Shown here: positions 1 to 8,221 of the stretch, in pieces
How the letters are laid out: the number at the start of each line of letters is the position of its first letter
Numbering within the stretch: the first letter of the stretch is position 1
Program-made: the position numbers and the translations under genes
From: Micromonospora purpureochromogenes
Lineage (GTDB): Bacteria; Actinomycetota; Actinomycetes; Mycobacteriales; Micromonosporaceae
Length of the DNA: 64,000 bases
Direction: 5' to 3'
Assembly: GCF_900091515.1 (NCBI RefSeq)
Contig: NZ_LT607410.1
Span: 4,774,001-4,838,000, forward strand
The notes under the pieces: generated by a model
Databases searched by the model: none
Told to the model about the DNA's origin: nothing
The model's input: the letters and a program-made list of their open reading frames with translations, nothing else

Positions 1-624
1 GCGCTGCGGCAGGCCGAGCACCGGGTGCCGATGTCGCTGATCCACCGGTCCATCGGGATGGGCTCGGACAAGCTCCTGGACCACCTGCTCGGCCCGGAAC
101 GGGATCGGGCCGCCGACGGCAAGCTGCGCGACGCGCACGACAGCCTCTTCGCCGAGTACTGGGAGCGCCTCGCCCCGCTGCCCGGCGCGGCGGAACTGCT
201 GCGCGCCTGCGCCGCCGGGGGCCTGCGGGTGGTGCTCGCCACCTCCGCCGCCGAGCACGAGGTCGGGGCGTTGCGCGCCGCGTTGGACGCCGACGACGCG
301 GTCGACACCGTCACCTCGTCGGCCGACGCGCAACAGAGCAAGCCGGCGCCGGACATCCTGGTGGCCGCCCTGGAGCAGTCCGGCCTGGACGCCCGGCGGG
401 TGGTCTTCGTCGGCGACTCGGTCTGGGACGTCGCCGCCGCCGCCAAGCTCGACATCCCCTGCGTCGGGCTGACCTGCGGCGGCACCAGCCGAGGTGAGCT
501 GGCCGGGGCGGGCGCGGTCGCCGTCTACGACGACCCGGCGGCCCTGCTGGCCGCGCTGGCCGACTCCCCCCTCCGCACACCGCGGCGGACGTCACCGCGG
601 GACAAGCCGGACACCGAGGCTTAG
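1..624 (+). CDS. HAD-family hydrolase, 5' truncated by window edge
   Basis: The reading frame is open from base 1, so the N-terminus with the nucleophile aspartate lies outside the window. The visible part has the cap-domain stretch IHRSIGMGSD. It is followed by the HAD motif II threonine/serine (LATSAAEHE), the motif III lysine in SKPAPDIL, and motif IV in VFVGDSVWDV, which supplies the Mg-binding aspartates. These are hallmarks of phosphatase/phosphoglycolate-phosphatase-like HAD enzymes that cleave phosphomonoesters in the cytosol. The substrate cannot be read from sequence. The next gene starts 68 bases downstream on the same strand. Confidence 0.85.
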   Translation, partial: ALRQAEHRVPMSLIHRSIGMGSDKLLDHLLGPERDRAADGKLRDAHDSLFAEYWERLAPLPGAAELLRACAAGGLRVVLATSAAEHEVGALRAALDADDAVDTVTSSADAQQSKPAPDILVAALEQSGLDARRVVFVGDSVWDVAAAAKLDIPCVGLTCGGTSRGELAGAGAVAVYDDPAALLAALADSPLRTPRRTSPRDKPDTEA

Positions 625-692
625 CCTCCCGGAGCACGGGGCACAGTCCCCACCTCGCGCGCGGGCGCGGGCGAGGTGCGAGAGGTGGTGCC

Positions 693-1979
693 GTGGAACC
701 GGTCGATGTCGCGTTCGCGCTGGTGGGCGTGGGCGCCCTGCTGGCCGGGATCCTGCCCCGGGTGCTGGAGCGCCGCCCGCTGTCCATGCCGATCGCGTTC
801 CTCGGGCTGGGCATGCTGGTCTTCCTGCTGCCCACCGGGCTGCCGTCGCCGGACCCGCTGGCCCATCCGGAGCTGACCACCCACCTGACCGAGATCGGGG
901 TGATCGTCGCCCTGATGGGCGCCGGCCTCAAGATCGACCGACCGTTGAGCTGGCGGCGGTGGTCGTCCACCTGGCGCCTGCTGGCGATCGCGATGCCGGT
1001 GTGCGTCGCGGCGGTGACGCTGCTCGGCTGGTGGTGGGCCGGCCTGGTACCGGCCGCCGCGCTGCTGCTGGGGGCGGCGCTGGCCCCGACCGACCCGGTG
1101 CTCGCCGCCGACGTGCAGGTGGGCGAGCCCACCGACGTGGAGGACTCCGAGGACGAGGTCCGCTTCGCCCTCACCTCGGAGGCCGGCCTGAACGACGGGC
1201 TGGCGTTCCCGTTCGTGTACGCCGCCATCGCCATCGCCACCACCAGCCTCGCCCCGGCGGACTGGCTCGCCGACTGGTTCACCGTCGACGTGCTCTACAA
1301 GCTCGCCGTCGGCATCGGGGGCGGCCTGCTCATCGGCTGGCTGCTCGGCAAGCTGTTCTTCCGCGCCCCCAGCGAGCTACGGCTGGCCCGGCACGCCGAG
1401 GGCTTCCTCGCCCTGGCCGCCACCTTCCTGGCGTACGGGCTGGTGGAGGTGGTCGGCGGGTACGGCTTCCTGGCCGTCTTCGTGGCCGCGCGGGCGATCC
1501 GGGCGGCCGAGCGGACCCACGAGTTCCACTCGGTGCTGCACGACTTCGCCGAGCAGGTCGAGCGGCTGCTGACGGTGCTGTTGCTGCTGCTCTTCGGCGG
1601 CGCGGTGATCGACGGCCTGCTGGCCCCGCTGACCTGGCCGGCGGCGGCGGTCGGACTGGCCCTGCTCTTCGTGGTCCGGCCGCTGGTGGCCTGGCTGTCG
1701 CTGCGGGGCGCGCCCGGCCGACCGGCCGAGCACTGGGTGATCTCGCTGTTCGGCATCCGTGGCGTCGGGTCGTTCTACTACCTGGCGTACGCGACCAGCA
1801 GGACCGACTTTCCCCAGGCCGACCTGATCTGGGCGACCGTCGGGCTAGTGGTGGTGGTGTCCGTGGTGGTGCACGGGATCGCCGCGACCCCGGTCATGCA
1901 GCTGCTCGACCGGGCGGGCGAGCGCACCGCCGACCCGTCAGAGCGGGGCGAGCCCGCACTCGGCGGCGTCCGGGGCTGA
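693..1979 (+). CDS. CPA1-type cation:proton antiporter (NhaP-like)
   Basis: 428 residues starting at a GTG, with about 11-12 hydrophobic segments and no large cytoplasmic tail. The family's ion-site region is visible as LAPTDPVLAADVQVG (the acidic ND/DP element of transmembrane segment 5 of the fold) and SEAGLNDGLAFPFVY, typical of monovalent cation/proton antiporters of the CPA1 group. It would exchange Na+ or K+ for H+ across the cytoplasmic membrane for pH or salt homeostasis. Its last 42 bases overlap, tail to tail, the end of the anti-sigma gene on the opposite strand. A second antiporter of the same superfamily lies at 29467-31047. Confidence 0.85.
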   Translation: MEPVDVAFALVGVGALLAGILPRVLERRPLSMPIAFLGLGMLVFLLPTGLPSPDPLAHPELTTHLTEIGVIVALMGAGLKIDRPLSWRRWSSTWRLLAIAMPVCVAAVTLLGWWWAGLVPAAALLLGAALAPTDPVLAADVQVGEPTDVEDSEDEVRFALTSEAGLNDGLAFPFVYAAIAIATTSLAPADWLADWFTVDVLYKLAVGIGGGLLIGWLLGKLFFRAPSELRLARHAEGFLALAATFLAYGLVEVVGGYGFLAVFVAARAIRAAERTHEFHSVLHDFAEQVERLLTVLLLLLFGGAVIDGLLAPLTWPAAAVGLALLFVVRPLVAWLSLRGAPGRPAEHWVISLFGIRGVGSFYYLAYATSRTDFPQADLIWATVGLVVVVSVVVHGIAATPVMQLLDRAGERTADPSERGEPALGGVRG

Positions 1980-2930
1980 CCGCGGCGCGGGCACCGTGGC
2001 CGGCGCCGGCAGGTCCAGGTGCACCCGGACGGTGGTGCCACCGTCGACCGTGCGGATGTCGACCAGGTCGCAGAGCTGCTGCACGAGCAGCAGCCCGCGT
2101 CCCCGCTCGGCCGACGGCGGGGCCGGGATCCGGCCGGCGAGCGGGTCGGCCAGCCTGCCATGGCTGCTGATCTCGCAGACCAGCTCGTCCGGCGCCGCCA
2201 CCCACCAGCGGGCCGTGGCGGGACCGCCCGCGTGGGTGATCGCGTTGGCGGCCAGTTCGGTGACGGCGATCCGCAGGTCGTCGACGCGGTCGGCGGGCAG
2301 TCCGGCGGCGACGGCGGTGGCGGCGACGGCGGCCCGCAGCGCGGCCAGGCCGGCCGCCTCCACCCGCAGCGTCGCCGCGTCGGCCGGGGCCGGGGGCAGC
2401 GCCTCGGCGCAGTCGGCCAGCACCGTCTCGGGATGCTGGTAGCCGGCGCTGGGCCGGGCCAGCGCCCCGCTGCGTACGAAGGGGTGGTTCCGCCCCACGT
2501 CGGCGAGGGCGTCGGCGGGCAGCCGGGAGCGGTCGAAGAGGCAGAGCGCGCTCACCGGGTACGCCCGGAGCGCCAGGTTGATCATGGCTTCGTGCTCGAC
2601 GCAGTGCCGGTACGCCGCCGGCCGGCGACCCGGCCAGAGCGACTCCCCCACGATGCGCAGCCGGCGGCCGGGGAACCGGTGCACGAAGTCGCGCAGGGCG
2701 GTGGGGATGATCGCCGCCGGGTTGCGCCCGATGGCGCTCATGTCGGCCAGGGTCACCCCGGCGACCCCGGCGAGAGCGGTCCCGACCTGGGCGAGCCGGT
2801 ACGCGGGAACGGCGACCAGGACCGGCTCGTCGGCCGCCCGGCCGGCCGCCACGAAGGCGGTGATGGCGTCGAGGTAGTCGTGGTCGTCGGCGTAGAGCAG
2901 CGCGTCGTGCCGCAGGCCCCGCCGGGTCAC
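1938..2930 (-). CDS. MEDS-domain sensor fused to an anti-sigma histidine-kinase-like ATPase (RsbA-like)
   Basis: 330 residues from a GTG at 2930 preceded by GGGGGA. Residues about 5-180 match the MEDS (methanogen/methylotroph DcmR sensory) layout, beginning RHDALLYADDHDYLDAI and containing HEAMINLAL. Residues about 200-310 form a GHKL ATPase domain with an N-box in ELAANAITHAGG and a G-box in ERGRGLLLVQQL. Such proteins act as serine kinases/anti-sigma regulators of SigB-type general stress responses. A SigB/SigF-family sigma factor is encoded at 13984, but no anti-anti-sigma gene is adjacent. The frame is open up to 3020, but the strong ribosome site favours 2930. Confidence 0.8.
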   Translation of the reverse strand: MTRRGLRHDALLYADDHDYLDAITAFVAAGRAADEPVLVAVPAYRLAQVGTALAGVAGVTLADMSAIGRNPAAIIPTALRDFVHRFPGRRLRIVGESLWPGRRPAAYRHCVEHEAMINLALRAYPVSALCLFDRSRLPADALADVGRNHPFVRSGALARPSAGYQHPETVLADCAEALPPAPADAATLRVEAAGLAALRAAVAATAVAAGLPADRVDDLRIAVTELAANAITHAGGPATARWWVAAPDELVCEISSHGRLADPLAGRIPAPPSAERGRGLLLVQQLCDLVDIRTVDGGTTVRVHLDLPAPATVPAPRSAPDAAECGLAPL

Positions 2931-3029
2931 GCCGTCCCCCGCCGTCCGGAATCCCCGTCCACGTCGCGCACACCTCCCCCGAGGCGACGATACGCCCCCG
3001 TCGGCGGCCGGTGCGCGCACCGGTACCGG

Positions 3030-3989
3030 TCAGCCACGCACGGCGAGCACCCGCTCGGCCAGGGCCCGCCCCAGGTCCCGCCCGGAGCGCCAGGCGCTCT
3101 GCACCCGGGGCCGGCCGAACGCGTCGCCGGCCAGCCCGACCCCGTCGTCGTCGAGGTGGTACGTCCCGTCCCCGCCGGCGGTCGGGCGGGCGTACGTCCA
3201 GCGGTGCACGTGCACCAGCTCCGCCTGCTCGGGCAGCCCGAGCAGGTCGCGCACCGCCTCCTCGACGGCCGGCCCCGCGGCGGTGGGCTGGGCCAGGTGG
3301 CCGGCGGCGAACTCCGGCGTGGTGTGCGCGACGAGCACCGCGGCGCCGTCGCCGCGCCGGTCGCCGTCGTCGCAGACCAGCGCGAGCAGCGGGTGGTCGT
3401 TGACGAAGGCGCCCCGGAAGTCGGGCCAGCGGCGGCTCGGGAACCTCAGCACCGCGGTGAGCGTCGGCGCCCAACGCTGCTCCAGCGCGGCGCGCGTCGC
3501 GTCGGCCAGCTCCGGGTCGAGCAGCAGCGCCGCCTGGGGGCCGGGCATGCACAGGGCCACCCCGGCGCACCCGGCTCCGTCCACCGTCGGGCCCGGCCGC
3601 ACCGACATGACCAGCCGGTCCACGCTCACCGGCAGGTCGCGGGCCAGCTCCTCGACCAGTGAGCGCAGGCCGCGCGGAGCGGCCCAGCGGGTCGGACCGG
3701 TCACCTCGCGCCGGCCGTCCGGGCCGTACGCCACGAAGGTGTCGGTCCACTCCCGGACCAGTCCGGCGGCCCGCCACCCCCGCACGACCTCGGCGAAGTC
3801 GGGGTCGTCGACGGTGAGGTACGCGGCGCCGGTGTCGGCGGGGCGGCCGTCGAAGCGGCGGCTGGCCATCCGCCCGCCCGCCACCCGGCCCCGTTCCCGG
3901 ATCTGCACGTCAACGCCCGCCCGGACCAGCTCCGTCGCGCACGCCACGCCGGCGATGCCGGCTCCCACCACGATCACGCCCGAGTTCAC
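3030..3989 (-). CDS. FAD-dependent oxidoreductase, renalase/amine-oxidase-like
   Basis: 319 residues. The N-terminus, VIVVGAGIAGVACATELV, is the GxGxxG dinucleotide-binding fold. It is followed by an arginine-rich GGRMASR element and DTGAAYLTV, as in the bacterial renalase-like family. Near the C-terminus GVGLAGDAFG is the second FAD-contact motif. The likely role is a cytosolic flavin oxidase acting on a reduced nicotinamide or amine; the substrate is unknown. I placed the start at GTG 3989 rather than the upstream open frame because a TACGAT box stands exactly 6 bases before it, suggesting a leaderless message. Confidence 0.75.
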   Translation of the reverse strand: MNSGVIVVGAGIAGVACATELVRAGVDVQIRERGRVAGGRMASRRFDGRPADTGAAYLTVDDPDFAEVVRGWRAAGLVREWTDTFVAYGPDGRREVTGPTRWAAPRGLRSLVEELARDLPVSVDRLVMSVRPGPTVDGAGCAGVALCMPGPQAALLLDPELADATRAALEQRWAPTLTAVLRFPSRRWPDFRGAFVNDHPLLALVCDDGDRRGDGAAVLVAHTTPEFAAGHLAQPTAAGPAVEEAVRDLLGLPEQAELVHVHRWTYARPTAGGDGTYHLDDDGVGLAGDAFGRPRVQSAWRSGRDLGRALAERVLAVRG

Positions 3990-3995
3990 CGGGTG

Positions 3996-4001
3996 ATCGT
4001 A
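3996..4001 (-). promoter_or_regulatory. Candidate leaderless promoter -10 box (TACGAT)
   Basis: On the minus strand TACGAT is followed by 6 bases and then the GTG at 3989, so transcription would start at or next to the start codon. There is no Shine-Dalgarno sequence. No clear -35 box is visible. Confidence 0.4.
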
Positions 4002-4077
4002 TGCGGGTCGTCGGCGGGCGGCATGAAGGACCGACACCATGGGTAGGGGTACACCTGTTCGAAGAAAGGTGGACACC

Positions 4078-4293
4078 ATGGCCGACCGCAACAGGCAGCA
4101 ACCCGACCCGCGGGGTGCGATCAAGGACCCGGACGACTGGGTGACCGGCGAGGAGCCGCCGACCGCCGCCCAGGAGTCGTACCTGCACACGCTGGCCCGG
4201 GAGGCCGGCGAGGAGGTGCCGGACGACCTGACCAAGGCCGAGGCGTCCCGGCGGATCGACGAGTTGCAGGAGGAGACCGGCCGGGGCCGGTGA
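4078..4293 (+). CDS. DUF3072 small hydrophilic protein
   Basis: 71 residues. The layout matches the DUF3072 family: an N-terminal NRQQPDPRGAIKDPDDWVTG, then TAAQESYLHTLAREAGEE and a C-terminal helix LTKAEASRRIDELQEETG. The function is unknown; the acidic, soluble sequence with a SAP-like helix pair suggests a small cytosolic protein. The start at ATG 4078 is set by the ribosome site GAAAGGTGG. A GGGTAC hexamer at 4047-4052, of the kind used as a -10 by SigB-type sigma factors, lies about 30 bases upstream, without a convincing partner box. It converges with the next gene with only 3 bases between them. Confidence 0.75.
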   Translation: MADRNRQQPDPRGAIKDPDDWVTGEEPPTAAQESYLHTLAREAGEEVPDDLTKAEASRRIDELQEETGRGR

Positions 4294-4296
4294 CCC

Positions 4297-4797
4297 TCAG
4301 CGCGGGGGCAGGCGGTGCAGCTCGACCTCGTCGAGCCGCCCCGCCGCCACCCGGGCGGTCAGGTAGGTGGCGTACGGCTGGGACCGCCGGTCGGTGGGCG
4401 AGCCGGGGTTGAGCAGCCGCAACCCGCCGGGGGCGACGCTGTCCCACGGGATGTGCGAGTGGCCGAAGATCAGCAGGTCCCGGTCGGGGAAGCGGGTCGC
4501 GCAGCGCTCCTCCCGCCGGGTCCTCGGCCCGGTCTCGTGCACCACCGCCACCCGCAGGCCGTCCAGGTCGACCCGGGCCACCTCGGGCAGTCGGGCCCGC
4601 AGCTCCGGGCCGTCGTTGTTGCCGTACACGCCGACGAGCCGGCGGGCCCGGGCGGTCATCGCGTCGAGCAGCGCCGCGTCGACCCAGTCGCCGGCGTGCA
4701 CCACCACGTCGGCGGCCTCCACCGCCGACCAGACGGGCGCCGGCAGGTCGCGCGCCCGCTTCGGTACGTGGGTGTCGGCGAGGATGACCAGGCGCAT
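4297..4797 (-). CDS. Calcineurin-like metallophosphoesterase (YfcE/MJ0936 type)
   Basis: 166 residues. All metal-binding blocks of the small phosphodiesterase family are present in order: ILADTHVP (DxH), HAGDW (GD), YGNND (GNND), VVHE, GHSHIP (GHxH) and the NPGS that follows. The family is Mn-dependent, cytosolic and cleaves phosphodiesters of nucleotide-like substrates. The physiological target is not deducible. Transcription may start at the ATG itself, since GAGAAT lies 6 bases upstream. Confidence 0.85.
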   Translation of the reverse strand: MRLVILADTHVPKRARDLPAPVWSAVEAADVVVHAGDWVDAALLDAMTARARRLVGVYGNNDGPELRARLPEVARVDLDGLRVAVVHETGPRTRREERCATRFPDRDLLIFGHSHIPWDSVAPGGLRLLNPGSPTDRRSQPYATYLTARVAAGRLDEVELHRLPPR

Positions 4798-4846
4798 CCC
4801 GTCATTCTCCGCCAGTCCTGGAGCCGGGTGGACACCCGGCGCGCGA

Positions 4847-5626
4847 TCAGGCGCCCTGGCCCTGGTTCTGCATCAGGCCGCCGTCCATGAAGTACGTCGA
4901 CCCGGTGACGTAGTCGGCGTCGGCGCTGGCGAGGAAGACGGCCAGCTTGGCGATCTCGCCGGGCTGGGCGGCCCGCTTCCACGGGATGGACTGCACCTGT
5001 TCCTCCAGGTACTGCGGGTCGTCGATGGCCCGCTGGTTGAACGGGGTGAGCACCATCCCGGGTCCGATGTTGTTGACGTTCATCCGCATCGGCGCCACCT
5101 CCAGGGCGAGGCTCTTGGCGAACTCCAACATCGCGCCCTTGCTGGTGTCGTAGTCCGCGCCGCCGGCCCGGGCCACCTCCTGGTGGATCGAGGTGATGTT
5201 GATGATCTTTCCCTGCCCGCCCTGGTCGCGGCGGTGCCGCACGAACCGGCGGGAGCAGAAGAACGTCCCGTAGACGTTGATCCGGATGGCCCGGTCCCAG
5301 GTCTCGGTGTCCAGGTCGGCCACCGGGATGCCGGAGGCGTCCACCCCCGCGTCGTTCATCAGGATGTCCAGCACGCCGAACTCGGCCAGCGCCTCGTCGA
5401 ACATCGCCTCCACCTGCTGCTCGACGCTGATGTCGCCCTGCACCACCATGGCCCGCTGGCCGGCCTTCTCCACCTCGGCCCTGGTGTGGTTCGCCCCGGC
5501 GTGGTCGTGCAGGTAGTGCACCACCACGTCGGCGCCCTCGCGGCCGAACTCGATCGCCGTGGCCTGCCCGATCCCCGAGTCCGAGCCGGTGATCAGGGCG
5601 GTCCTGCCTGCCAGTCGTCCGGTCAT
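4847..5626 (-). CDS. Short-chain dehydrogenase/reductase (glucose 1-dehydrogenase-like)
   Basis: 259 residues, classical SDR. The cofactor motif is TGSDSGIG near residue 14, the catalytic Ser region is NITSIHQE, and the active-site pair is Tyr/Lys in YDTSK. The C-terminal DYVTGSTYFMDGGLMQ is typical of glucose 1-dehydrogenase-like members. The usual NNAG motif reads MNDAG here, an Asn-to-Asp change in a structural position. It reduces or oxidises a sugar or other alcohol with NAD(P)H. The ATG overlaps the stop of the upstream glycosidase in a TGATG junction, so the two are translationally coupled. Confidence 0.85.
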   Translation of the reverse strand: MTGRLAGRTALITGSDSGIGQATAIEFGREGADVVVHYLHDHAGANHTRAEVEKAGQRAMVVQGDISVEQQVEAMFDEALAEFGVLDILMNDAGVDASGIPVADLDTETWDRAIRINVYGTFFCSRRFVRHRRDQGGQGKIINITSIHQEVARAGGADYDTSKGAMLEFAKSLALEVAPMRMNVNNIGPGMVLTPFNQRAIDDPQYLEEQVQSIPWKRAAQPGEIAKLAVFLASADADYVTGSTYFMDGGLMQNQGQGA

Positions 5627-7473
5627 CAGCGTGCTCCCTCCCTGGGTCCCGTACCGGCCGGCACGGGCTGTCGGTCGCCTTCCGCGGCCCTGCGGGCCCG
5701 CTCGTCGGCGGCGGTGAGATGACCCGCCGCGTTGATCAGGCCGATGTGCGAGAACGCCTGCGGGAAGTTGCCGAGGTGTTCGCCGGTCACCTGGTCGATC
5801 TGCTCGGCGTACAGCCCGAGGTCGTTCACCCGGGCGGCGAGCTGTTCGAACACCCGGCCCGCCCGGTCCCGCTCCCCCGCCCTGGCCAGGCAGCCGACCA
5901 GCCAGAACGAGCAGATGACGAAGCCCGCAGGATCGTCCTCCCAGCGGCGCAGCAGGCCGTCGCGAGACAGCCTCCGCTCCACCACGTCCATCGTGGAGCG
6001 CATCCGGGGGTCGTCCGCCGGCAGGAAGTCGACCAGCGGCATGAGCAGCACCGAGGCGTCCAGCTGGTCGGAGTCGAAGGCCCCGGTGAAGGCGCCGAGC
6101 CGCTCGTTCCAGCCGCGCGTGAGCACCGCCGCCCGCACCTCGTCGCGGGCCGCCGCCCAGCGGGCCACGTCCGCCGGGTCGCCCAGCCGGGAGCCGAAGC
6201 GGACCGCCCGGTCCAGCGCCGTCCAGCACTGCACCTTGGACGAGACGTAGTGCCGCTCAGCGTCGCGCGCCTCCCACATCCCGGCATCCGGCCGCCGCCA
6301 GTCCGACACCGCCCGGTCGGCCAGCGCGCGCAGCAGGCGGCGAACGTCCGGCGACATCGGATCCAGGTAGTACCGCATCAGCCACGCCGCGTCGAGGATC
6401 TCGCCCAGCACGTCGGTCTGCCGCTGCCGCCAGGCGTCGTTGCCGACCAGGACCGGCCGGCTGCCGTCGTAGCCGGAGAGGTGGCCGAGGGCGTGCTCGG
6501 TGAGGTCCCGTCCGCCGTCGACGCCGTACATGATCGGCACCGGCTCGTCGCCGATCCGGCCCATCGCCTGGCCCACCCAGGAGAACTGCCGGTTCGCCTC
6601 GTCCGGGCAGGCCGCCAGCCAGAGCGCCTGGAGGGTGAGGCTGAAGTCGCGCACCCAGACGAAGCGGTAGTCGTAGTTGCGGTCACCGCCCAGCTGCTCG
6701 GGCAGCGACGTGGTCGCCGCGGCCACCACCGCTCCGCTGGGCCCGTAGGTCATGCCCTGCACCACCATCGCGCTGCGCCGCACGGCGTCGCGGTAGCGGC
6801 CCTGGTAGTCGTCGTGCAGCCCCGCCCAGGACCGCCAGCCGGCGACGGCGTCGGCGACCACCTGGTCGGCGTCGGGCGTGGCCGGCTGCGCGTCGCCGTA
6901 GGCCGGGGCGTGCCCGAGGGTGAAGCGGTAGGTCTCGCCGGCGCGGACCGTGATCCGGGCGGTGGCTCCGTCCTCCCCGCAGTCCAGCGCGACGTCGGCG
7001 CGCAGTCGCAGTCGGCAGCCGCCGCCGGCCGCGTCGATCATTCCATCGGAGTTCGTCAGGTAGGCGCTGACCCTCCCGTACTCGAACCGGGGCTGGTAGT
7101 CCACCAGCACCGGCACCTCGCCGGCGAGTCCCTCGACCACCCGGGCGAGCACCCGCGGGGAACGCCGGCCGATGTCGTGCCCGCGCGCCCCGGGCTCCAG
7201 CGCCAGGGCGTCGGTGACGGCCACCGCGCCGGTCGCGGTGGTGAAGACGGTACGCAGCACCAGCGTGTCGTCCAGGTAGGAGCGTTCGCTGGTGTACCCG
7301 CCCTCGGGCCGGATCGACCAGTGCCCCGCCCGGTCGTCGAGCAGCCGCCCGAACGCCGACGGCGCGTCGAACCGGGCGGGGCACCACCAGTTCACCGAGC
7401 CGGCACGATCCACCAGCACGGCGCTGCTGCCGTCGGCCAGGAACCCGTGCTCACTGATCCGTCCGCTCTGCAC
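5626..7473 (-). CDS. Glycoside hydrolase family 15 (trehalase/glucoamylase-like)
   Basis: 615 residues. The N-terminal beta-sandwich begins GFLADGSSAVLVDRAGSVNWWCPARFD, as in actinobacterial GH15. The catalytic (alpha/alpha)6 barrel follows from about residue 230 (FVWVRDFSLTLQ). The general acid glutamate is in MWEARDAERHYVSSKVQCW and the general base glutamate in LYAEQIDQVTG. Characterised actinobacterial relatives are trehalases, so hydrolysis of trehalose to glucose is the best guess; glucoamylase is the alternative. There is no signal peptide. The frame runs open much further upstream, but the conserved domain starts next to GTG 7473 and the stress gene diverges there. It is coupled to the SDR gene downstream. 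Confidence 0.85.
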   Translation of the reverse strand: MQSGRISEHGFLADGSSAVLVDRAGSVNWWCPARFDAPSAFGRLLDDRAGHWSIRPEGGYTSERSYLDDTLVLRTVFTTATGAVAVTDALALEPGARGHDIGRRSPRVLARVVEGLAGEVPVLVDYQPRFEYGRVSAYLTNSDGMIDAAGGGCRLRLRADVALDCGEDGATARITVRAGETYRFTLGHAPAYGDAQPATPDADQVVADAVAGWRSWAGLHDDYQGRYRDAVRRSAMVVQGMTYGPSGAVVAAATTSLPEQLGGDRNYDYRFVWVRDFSLTLQALWLAACPDEANRQFSWVGQAMGRIGDEPVPIMYGVDGGRDLTEHALGHLSGYDGSRPVLVGNDAWRQRQTDVLGEILDAAWLMRYYLDPMSPDVRRLLRALADRAVSDWRRPDAGMWEARDAERHYVSSKVQCWTALDRAVRFGSRLGDPADVARWAAARDEVRAAVLTRGWNERLGAFTGAFDSDQLDASVLLMPLVDFLPADDPRMRSTMDVVERRLSRDGLLRRWEDDPAGFVICSFWLVGCLARAGERDRAGRVFEQLAARVNDLGLYAEQIDQVTGEHLGNFPQAFSHIGLINAAGHLTAADERARRAAEGDRQPVPAGTGPREGAR

Positions 7474-7530
7474 GCCGGTGCCTACCCGGGCCGGCGAAGC
7501 AGCATTCCTCGACGTCGGCCGTGGTTGGGC

Positions 7531-7555
7531 GTTACCGGTGGGGACCGTCGGGAAG
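7531..7555 (+). promoter_or_regulatory. Candidate SigB/SigF-type stress promoter
   Basis: GTTA at 7531-7534, a 15-base spacer, then GGGAAG at 7550-7555. This resembles the GTTT-N14-16-GGGTAY pattern used by actinobacterial SigB/SigF-type sigma factors, with one mismatch in the -35 and two in the -10. It sits about 15 bases before the AGGAGG of a general stress protein gene, which is where such a promoter would be expected. Confidence 0.35.
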
Positions 7556-7581
7556 ACGGGTGGTCGACGAAGGAGGCAGCG

Positions 7582-8169
7582 ATGACCAGACCCTCGAACC
7601 CGACCGCGGCCTGGCGTCCCGGGATGCCGGGCGACGAGAACCTCCCGTCCGGTCCGGCCGGCCGGCCGGCCGCGCCCAGCGGTGACGGGCACGGCCCGCA
7701 GACCGGGTCGCCCACCGTGACGATCGGCTCGTACCCGGACTATCCGTCCGCGCAGCGGGTGGTGGACTACCTGGCCGACAACCGGTTCCCGGTGGAACAC
7801 ACCGCGATCGTGGGGACGAACCTGACCCTGGTGGAGACCGTGCTCGGGCGGTTGACGACCGGGCGGGCCGCGTTGCTCGGCGCGGGCACCGGAGCCTGGT
7901 TCGGGCTCTTCATCGGCCTGCTGTTCGGCATCTTCACGGTCGGCAACTGGCTGGCGGTGATCCTGGTCGGGCTGGTCATCGGCGCGATCTGGGGTGCCGT
8001 CTTCGGTGCGGTCGCGCACGCCATGTCCGGCGGCCAGCGCGACTTCACCTCGGCCAGTTCGCTGCGCGCCGGCCAGTACGCGGTGACCGTGGACGCGAAC
8101 CTCGCCGACCAGGCGCGTCAGCTGCTGGGCCGGATGCACCTCACCCCGACCGGCGCGACCGCCCGCTGA
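7582..8169 (+). CDS. General stress protein (YflT-like) with two membrane segments
   Basis: 195 residues. A proline-rich tail of about 45 residues leads into a YflT/heat-induced stress domain: VTIGSYPDYPSAQRVVDYLAD...FPVEHTAIVGTNLTLVE. Two long hydrophobic stretches follow (about residues 92-140, rich in Gly/Ala/Ile), then a soluble tail ending at YAVTVDANLADQARQLL. It is a predicted inner-membrane protein of the general stress response with no known catalytic role. The perfect AGGAGG at 7571-7576 fixes the start. It is divergent from GH15 and ends at a strong hairpin. Confidence 0.8.
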   Translation: MTRPSNPTAAWRPGMPGDENLPSGPAGRPAAPSGDGHGPQTGSPTVTIGSYPDYPSAQRVVDYLADNRFPVEHTAIVGTNLTLVETVLGRLTTGRAALLGAGTGAWFGLFIGLLFGIFTVGNWLAVILVGLVIGAIWGAVFGAVAHAMSGGQRDFTSASSLRAGQYAVTVDANLADQARQLLGRMHLTPTGATAR

Positions 8170-8180
8170 GCACGTTCCCG

Positions 8181-8209
8181 ACGCCCCGGCGCACCACGCG
8201 CCGGGGCGT
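8181..8209. terminator. Strong hairpin terminator between convergent genes
   Basis: A perfect 12-bp stem ACGCCCCGGCGC with its complement, loop ACCAC, lies 12 bases after the stress gene and 13 before the end of the convergent DUF1684 gene. There is no U-tract, so it would act as a GC hairpin in either direction. Confidence 0.7.
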
Positions 8210-8221
8210 CGCGACGTGGGG

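Noticed and set aside
621..884. Small genes in the antisense of the antiporter
   Set aside because: Shadow frames of a well-supported antiporter gene.
7474..8139. Upstream extension of the GH15 gene
   Set aside because: It runs antisense to the well-supported stress protein gene and lacks family similarity; the conserved domain begins next to GTG 7473.
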